Positions 8,698 to 10,517 of a DNA stretch of 10,517 nt are shown here, one piece after another. The notes beneath the pieces were generated by a model. The model was not told where the DNA came from. It saw only the letters and a program-made list of their open reading frames with translations, and made no database searches. The translations under genes were made by a program, and so were the position numbers. The stretch is from Gammaproteobacteria bacterium (lineage in GTDB: Bacteria > Pseudomonadota > Gammaproteobacteria > JAJDOJ01): assembly GCA_027030565.1 (NCBI GenBank), contig JALVEU010000193.1, forward strand, positions 1 to 10,517. The letters run 5' to 3'. How positions within the stretch are numbered: the first letter of the stretch is position 1; the number at the start of each line of letters is the position of its first letter.

Positions 8698-9720
8698 TCA
8701 GGACGCAGCCCGGCGACTCAGCCCCTCCAGCCGTTCCTGGCGATAGCCGCGCGGCGGTTGCCCGGTCCAGCGCTTGAACGCGCGCGAAAAGGCGCTGAGC
8801 TCGGAAAAACCCAGGAGAAAGGAGATCTCCGAGAGGGTGTAGCGCCCCTCGCGCAGGTAGCGGTCGGCCAGGGTGCGCCGCACCTCGGTGAGGATGCTCT
8901 TGTAGGTGGTCCCCGCCGCCTGCAGGCGGCGCTGCAGGGTGCGCGGATGCATGAAGAGTTGGCGGGCCACATAGGCGTCGGAGAGCTGGCCCGAGGGCAA
9001 CTCGCGGTAGAGCACGGCCTTGACCCGTTCGATCACGTCGTCTTCGCGCAACTGGGCCAGGTACTCGAGCATGGCCCGCTCGTGCAACGCATCGAGGGCC
9101 TCCGGGGAGGGTGTGCGCGGGGCATCGGCCATCTCCGCCGTCACGGTGAACGCGCACACCGGGGCGTCGAACTCCACGGGACACTGGAACAATGCGTGGT
9201 ACGGTCCGGTGTCCGCCGGCGGGGGATGTGCCACGGCCACGCGCTGCGGCCGGCTGTCGGCCCCGGCGCTGCTCTGCACCATGGCGAGCAGGACGGCCAG
9301 GGTGGCGTCCATACGCAGCCACGGTGCACAGTCCGGCTCACGGAACAGCACGCGGAGCGTGACCTGGTCTCCGCCGTCCTCCACCGTGACGCGCGCGCCC
9401 TCCGAAACGATGCGCGAATAGCGACTGAGCCGCTTGAAGGCCGTGCGCAGGCTGGGGCTGGTGAGCCAGGCATAGCCCAGGACGCCGAACCGGTTGGGAT
9501 GCCAGAACGCCCCAGCCTTGAGCCCTCCGGCCGGGGGCAGCGCCCGATCCAGGTCGGCGAACAGGCCGAAGACCTGACTCAAGCGAAGTCGGGCCCGGGG
9601 GTCGCTGAGCCGTCGGGGATCGATGGCCCACTTATGCAGCAGGGGCGTAGGATCGACTCCGCAGGCGCGCGCCGTGTCCAAGACGATGCTCAGGGTCGGT
9701 GCGAAATAGGTGAGCGCCAT
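8698..9720 (-). CDS. AraC-family transcriptional regulator, OruR-like
   Basis: This 340-residue protein is probably a cytoplasmic ligand-responsive transcription factor. Residues ~1-200 match the pattern of the 'Arabinose_bd' N-terminal domain of OruR-type regulators, including FGVLGYAWLTSPSLRTAFKR at 78-97 and an RxxSR-like segment following. The C-terminal ~100 residues hold the two AraC helix-turn-helices: LSDAYVARQLFMHPRTLQRR at 246-265 (first) and YTLSEISFLLGFSELSAFSR at 294-313, followed by the signature AFKRWTGQPPRGYR (second). Length is typical for this subfamily. The start at 9720 is chosen because a strong GGAGGGA lies 8 bases upstream; the frame is open to 9888, but the extra 56 residues are unlike the family and would cover the intergenic hairpin. 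The gene is 13 bases from recC on the same strand. Effector and targets cannot be read from sequence. Control of its own promoter, and thus of recCBD, is an inference. Confidence 0.92.
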   Translation of the reverse strand: MALTYFAPTLSIVLDTARACGVDPTPLLHKWAIDPRRLSDPRARLRLSQVFGLFADLDRALPPAGGLKAGAFWHPNRFGVLGYAWLTSPSLRTAFKRLSRYSRIVSEGARVTVEDGGDQVTLRVLFREPDCAPWLRMDATLAVLLAMVQSSAGADSRPQRVAVAHPPPADTGPYHALFQCPVEFDAPVCAFTVTAEMADAPRTPSPEALDALHERAMLEYLAQLREDDVIERVKAVLYRELPSGQLSDAYVARQLFMHPRTLQRRLQAAGTTYKSILTEVRRTLADRYLREGRYTLSEISFLLGFSELSAFSRAFKRWTGQPPRGYRQERLEGLSRRAAS

Positions 9721-9728
9721 CGGCAGGG

Positions 9729-9735
9729 TCCCTCC
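9729..9735 (-). promoter_or_regulatory. Ribosome-binding site of the AraC-family gene
   Basis: The minus strand reads GGAGGGA, 8 bases before the ATG at 9720. This is the strongest Shine-Dalgarno in the window and decides the start of the regulator over the longer open frame to 9888. Confidence 0.75.
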
Positions 9736-9742
9736 ACATACC

Positions 9743-9774
9743 GGGCCCGTACTTTCCCAGGGAATGGGCCGTAC
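9743..9774. promoter_or_regulatory. Candidate operator: repeated GGGCC(C)GTAC flanking a palindrome
   Basis: Two near-identical direct half-sites, GGGCCCGTAC (9743-9752) and GGGCCGTAC (9766-9774), have their GTAC cores 22 bases apart, about two helical turns. Between them lies the palindrome TTCCCAGGGAA (9754-9764). AraC-family proteins typically bind direct repeats about two turns apart, and this element overlaps the candidate promoter. Its function is inferred. Confidence 0.3.
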
Positions 9775-9780
9775 GGTCAA
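9751..9780 (-). promoter_or_regulatory. Candidate sigma70-like promoter for araC-recCBD
   Basis: On the minus strand a TTGACC box (9780-9775, 5 of 6 to the -35 consensus) is followed after 18 bases by GAAAGT (9756-9751, only 3 of 6 to the -10 consensus). It would give a short leader before the GGAGGGA ribosome site. The weak -10 would fit an activator-dependent promoter, but the call rests on pattern only. Confidence 0.25.
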
Positions 9781-9849
9781 GCGTAGGACCGCGCGGGCGC
9801 CCCACGACATCCGACCGACGTGGTTGCCGCCGGCTGCGGGCGGGTACGG

Positions 9850-9879
9850 CCGCGGCGCCCGTTGGCGCGGGCGCCGCGG
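9850..9879 (-). terminator. Strong GC stem-loop after the 9885 gene; probable transcript end
   Basis: A perfect 12-bp inverted repeat (9850-9861 pairing with 9868-9879) encloses a 6-base loop. It begins 5 bases after the stop codon of the gene ending at 9885, the expected position for a terminator or 3'-end-stabilising hairpin. There is no T-run after the stem on the minus strand, so it is not a canonical intrinsic terminator. It could be a U-less terminator or an RNA-protecting structure. Confidence 0.5.
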
Positions 9880-9884
9880 GGGCT

Positions 9885-10517
9885 TCACGGACTGGGGGGA
9901 CCGGACTCCGCAGTGGCCGGTATGGTCTGGGCCGCGCCGATCCCGGGGGAGTGGATGACGCTGTAGATGGCGAGCCCGTTGCCGTCGAACTGGAGATCCG
10001 GGTAGCCCTCGGGCGTGCGGATGATCAACAACCCGTTGGCGTTCGAGAACGGAAAACCACTGACCACCCCCAGGTCGATGAAATTGAGGTGCGGATTGCC
10101 CAAGTGGAGCTGGAAGCCGGCGGGCGGGCCCAGGTCACCGTTGGCGGTGGCGTAGATGGTGTGGTCTCCGGAGATGTCCTCCGCAGACCAGATCACCAGG
10201 CGCGTGGTGTCTGAACCCGTGATGGAGTATCGCACGTAGGCTTCGTTGGTCGTCGGGCCGGGTGGGTCGACCACCCCGCTGTGCAGGGTGGTGAGCGCCG
10301 ATGGATCCAGGCGACTCAGGTCGCCGATGCCCGCCGGCGGCGGGGGGAACAGGGGCAGGGGCGCGATGTCCGTGGCATTGAACGGCCAGACGGGGAGATA
10401 GGCGGCGTCCTGGGCGGCCAGGTCCGCGTGGAAGGCCTCGGCGACCAGGCAGGGGGCGTCGTCCTTGCGCAGTTCTCCGTCTCGCGTGGAGTCCGAGGCG
10501 AAGGCGATGACCCCGAT
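9885..10517 (-). CDS. Unrecognised protein, C-terminal part (gene starts beyond the window)
   Basis: The minus-strand frame is open from 10517 to a TGA at 9887-9885 and gives 210 residues. Third codon positions are almost all G/C, which supports real coding throughout. I do not recognise the family. The visible part begins IGVIAFASDSTRDGELRKDD, has a proline-rich linker near residue 55 (PLPLFPPPPAGIGDLSRL), and then alternating short hydrophobic segments such as YVRYSITGSDTTRLVIW, GFQLHLGNPHLNFIDLG and GLLIIRTPEGYPDLQFDGNG. This looks like a beta-rich domain with Gly/Asp/Asn turns, compatible with an exported or cell-surface protein. No membrane helix, sorting tail or catalytic motif is visible, and any signal peptide lies outside the window. 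An in-frame GTG at 10274 is an unlikely start because the coding signal continues upstream. It is separated from the AraC gene by 164 bases with a hairpin, so it is probably a separate transcription unit. Confidence 0.75.
   Translation of the reverse strand: MGVIAFASDSTRDGELRKDDAPCLVAEAFHADLAAQDAAYLPVWPFNATDIAPLPLFPPPPAGIGDLSRLDPSALTTLHSGVVDPPGPTTNEAYVRYSITGSDTTRLVIWSAEDISGDHTIYATANGDLGPPAGFQLHLGNPHLNFIDLGVVSGFPFSNANGLLIIRTPEGYPDLQFDGNGLAIYSVIHSPGIGAAQTIPATAESGPPSP

Noticed and set aside
8377..9786. Long plus-strand open frame of 469 codons opposite recC and the AraC gene
   Set aside because: It spans two real genes and the intergenic region, has no recognisable motif, and is a GC-bias shadow.
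9721..9888. Upstream extension of the AraC-family gene by 56 codons
   Set aside because: The extra residues are unlike the family and would be encoded by the hairpin and promoter region; the ATG at 9720 has a strong ribosome-binding site.
9885..10274. GTG at 10274 as the start of the gene ending at 9885
   Set aside because: The same frame stays open and GC3-rich to the window edge, with protein-like composition and no ribosome site near the GTG.
1..10517. A new defence, mobile or CRISPR-type system
   Set aside because: All long genes except the terminal fragment belong to known families. I saw no transposase, integrase, direct-repeat array, tRNA or rRNA sequence, and base composition looks uniform.

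Overview
The window is a GC-rich, almost gap-free stretch of bacterial chromosome with very strong G/C preference at third codon positions. Its core is a complete set of RecBCD genes in the order recC-recB-recD, all on the minus strand. This order and protein type (RecBCD, not AddAB) suggest a GC-rich gammaproteobacterium. The Chromatiales/Ectothiorhodospiraceae type is a reasonable guess, but it is inference only.

Layout from left to right. Positions 1-123 (+) hold the last 40 codons of a gene that looks like the C-terminal TOBE end of an ABC transporter ATPase. It runs tail-to-tail into recD and overlaps it by 17 bases. On the minus strand, in transcription order, come an OruR-like AraC-family regulator (9720-8698), recC (8684-5472), recB (5475-1903) and recD (1906-107). 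Only 13 bases separate the regulator from recC. The recC/recB and recB/recD junctions are both 4-base ATGA overlaps, so these four genes look like one transcription unit. Upstream of the regulator, 9721-9884 carries a good ribosome-binding site, a weak sigma70-like promoter candidate, repeated half-sites around a small palindrome, and a strong GC hairpin. The hairpin sits just behind the end of another minus-strand gene. That last gene (9885 to beyond 10517) is an unrecognised protein of which only the C-terminal 210 residues are visible.

How the genes work together: RecB (3'-5' helicase plus nuclease), RecC (inactive helicase-like scaffold that recognises Chi) and RecD (5'-3' helicase) form the ATP-driven machine that processes double-strand ends for RecA-dependent repair and degrades foreign linear DNA. 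All helicase motifs and the RecB nuclease residues are present, so the enzyme should be functional. The unusual point is the AraC-family gene as apparent first gene of the operon. I found no phage, IS, CRISPR, tRNA or rRNA signal and no clearly new multi-gene system. The points most worth a second look are the regulator-recCBD linkage, its upstream repeats, and three E. coli-type Chi octamers, all in recB on the same strand.
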